A DNA stretch of 64,000 nt from Paraburkholderia dioscoreae (GTDB lineage: Bacteria > Pseudomonadota > Gammaproteobacteria > Burkholderiales > Burkholderiaceae), in contig NZ_LR699553.1 of assembly GCF_902459535.1 (NCBI RefSeq), positions 2,852,001 to 2,916,000 of the forward strand. Direction: 5' to 3'. How positions within the stretch are numbered: the first letter of the stretch is position 1; each line of letters opens with the position of its first letter. Both the position numbers and the translations under genes were made by a program. Of this stretch, positions 63,045-64,000 are shown piece by piece. The notes under the pieces were generated by a model that ran no database searches, had not been told where the DNA came from, and worked only from the letters and a program-made list of their open reading frames with translations.

Positions 63045-63155
63045 CCGCCCTCCACCAGCAAACGCCGGGCGCAGCAGCGCTTGAGCACAGGCGTTAGCGA
63101 GCCCGCCAAGCGTGAATGTCGCCCGGCGCGAACCACTCAGACCTTCCGGGTTCGA

Positions 63156-63944
63156 TTATGCAGAGGAAAGTGCGAGCCGCGGCAGCGCGGCGAGCGCGTT
63201 AGCCGTTGTGCCAAGGGCGGCTTCGTCGGCGGCCATGCCGCGCAGTTCCGCGAGGCCCGCGCCGATCGCCGGAATCTGCTCCGGCGAATTGCGCTGCCTG
63301 TAAATCCATGCAGGCGCGATGTCCGGCGCATCGGTCTCGACAACCAGCGCGTCGAACGGCAACTGTTCGGCAAGACGGCGGATTTGCCGCGCCCGCTCGA
63401 ACGTCAGGTTGCCGCCGAATCCGAGATGCATGCCCTGGTCGATATACGCCTGAGCCTGCTGAAAACTGCCGTTGAATGCATGCGCGATACCACGATGAAT
63501 CTGATGCCGCCGCAGTCCCTTGAGCACCTGATCCTGCGATTTGCGCACATGGCAAATCACCGGCAGATCGAATTCGCGTGCGAGTTCCAGCTGAGCGTTG
63601 TAGAAGAATTGCTGGCGCGCGTCGTCGAGACCGTCGACGAAATAATCGAGCCCGATTTCGCCGAGGCCGACGAACCGCGGATCGTCGAGACTCGCCTCGA
63701 TTTCCATACGCAACAACTCGAGATCGCTCTCTTGCGCCGCTGGCGTGAACAGCGGATGGATGCCGAGCGCATACGCGCCGCCGTCGACCCGGTGCGCCAG
63801 TTCGCGCACCGTTGCGAAGTTCTCGCGGCCGATCGCCGGAATCACGATCCGCCCCACGCCCGCGCGGTGCGCCGCCGCCGCGACTTGCGCGCGGTCGGCG
63901 TCGAATTCCGAAGCGTCGAGATGACAGTGCGTATCGATCCACAT
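63156..63944 (-). CDS. tatD: TatD-family metal-dependent DNase
   Basis: A 262-residue TIM-barrel hydrolase. The metal motif DTHCHLD with His6 and His8 opens the protein. GLGEIGLDYF, ICHVRKS, AFNGS and ETDAPDIAP complete the usual metal and catalytic positions. Members act as 3' exonucleases on DNA. Whether it is TatD or its YcfH/YjjV relatives cannot be decided by eye. Confidence 0.93.
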   Translation of the reverse strand: MWIDTHCHLDASEFDADRAQVAAAAHRAGVGRIVIPAIGRENFATVRELAHRVDGGAYALGIHPLFTPAAQESDLELLRMEIEASLDDPRFVGLGEIGLDYFVDGLDDARQQFFYNAQLELAREFDLPVICHVRKSQDQVLKGLRRHQIHRGIAHAFNGSFQQAQAYIDQGMHLGFGGNLTFERARQIRRLAEQLPFDALVVETDAPDIAPAWIYRQRNSPEQIPAIGAGLAELRGMAADEAALGTTANALAALPRLALSSA

Positions 63945-63955
63945 GACGTGCCTCG

Positions 63956-64000
63956 CTAGCGGCGCAGCATCAGCGCACAGTGTCCGGCAATCAGACCGGC
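63956..64000 (-). CDS. Possible 3' end of an upstream gene, cut by the window
   Basis: On the minus strand a TAG at 63956–63958 ends a frame open to the window edge and reading AGLIAGHCALMLRR. The pattern faintly resembles the end of an ABC-transporter ATPase, but 14 residues are too few to assign anything. Confidence 0.3.
   Translation of the reverse strand, partial: AGLIAGHCALMLRR

Overview
The window looks like a chromosomal segment of a Paraburkholderia/Burkholderia-type betaproteobacterium. The base composition is GC-rich. A HisZ regulatory subunit sits next to purA. The gene strings hisS–yfgM-like–bamB–der–hfq–hflX–hflK–hflC, dapA–bamC and pyrG–kdsA–eno–ftsB are arranged as in Burkholderiaceae. 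The genus is inferred from gene order and protein resemblance; no rRNA or tRNA gene was seen.

Region 1 (about 1–8,700) is accessory and visibly less GC-rich than the rest. Its left edge holds a cut-off unknown gene, a helix-hairpin-helix-like protein, and a PD-(D/E)XK-type nuclease-like protein now split over two overlapping frames. Next comes a minus-strand operon of a large serine recombinase followed by two RepB/ParB-like proteins, all overlapping by a few bases. A small helix-turn-helix gene diverges from it. Then comes a translationally coupled pair: a DUF4365-type nuclease-like protein (7800–8300) and an unknown 390-residue partner (6631–7803). This pair is my best candidate for an undescribed, probably defensive, two-gene system. 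The recombinase/RepB operon looks like the mobility module of the island.

Region 2 (8,959–24,200) starts with mutS, whose 3' end overlaps a degenerate exported metallophosphoesterase. It continues with a SlyD-like isomerase, a ribosomal-oxygenase cupin, an Ala/Ser-rich lipoprotein, a DinG-type helicase, a YdcH-like protein, an exported coiled-coil repeat protein, tex and kup.

Region 3 (24,165–41,506) is almost entirely minus-strand housekeeping: a phosphoribosyltransferase, purA, hisZ, a DUF2065 protein, hflC, hflK, hflX, hfq, der, bamB, a YfgM-like protein, hisS, ispG, rodZ, rlmN and ndk. These cover purine and histidine supply, membrane proteolysis, RNA chaperoning, ribosome assembly, outer-membrane assembly, isoprenoid synthesis and cell shape.

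Region 4 (41,796–52,200) holds a BAX-inhibitor-type membrane protein on the plus strand. Then comes a minus-strand run of an MBL hydrolase, bamC, dapA, a methyltransferase, trpS (with a four-cysteine cluster), a site-2-type protease, a YciO-like protein, a PHP phosphatase, an alpha/beta hydrolase and a DUF455 ferritin-like protein.

Region 5 (52,189–64,000) has a gamma-class carbonic-anhydrase-like protein, hslO and a small Gly/Tyr-rich lipoprotein on the plus strand. It ends with ftsB, eno, kdsA, pyrG, an alpha/beta hydrolase, comEC and tatD on the minus strand. Several strong hairpin terminators separate these blocks.
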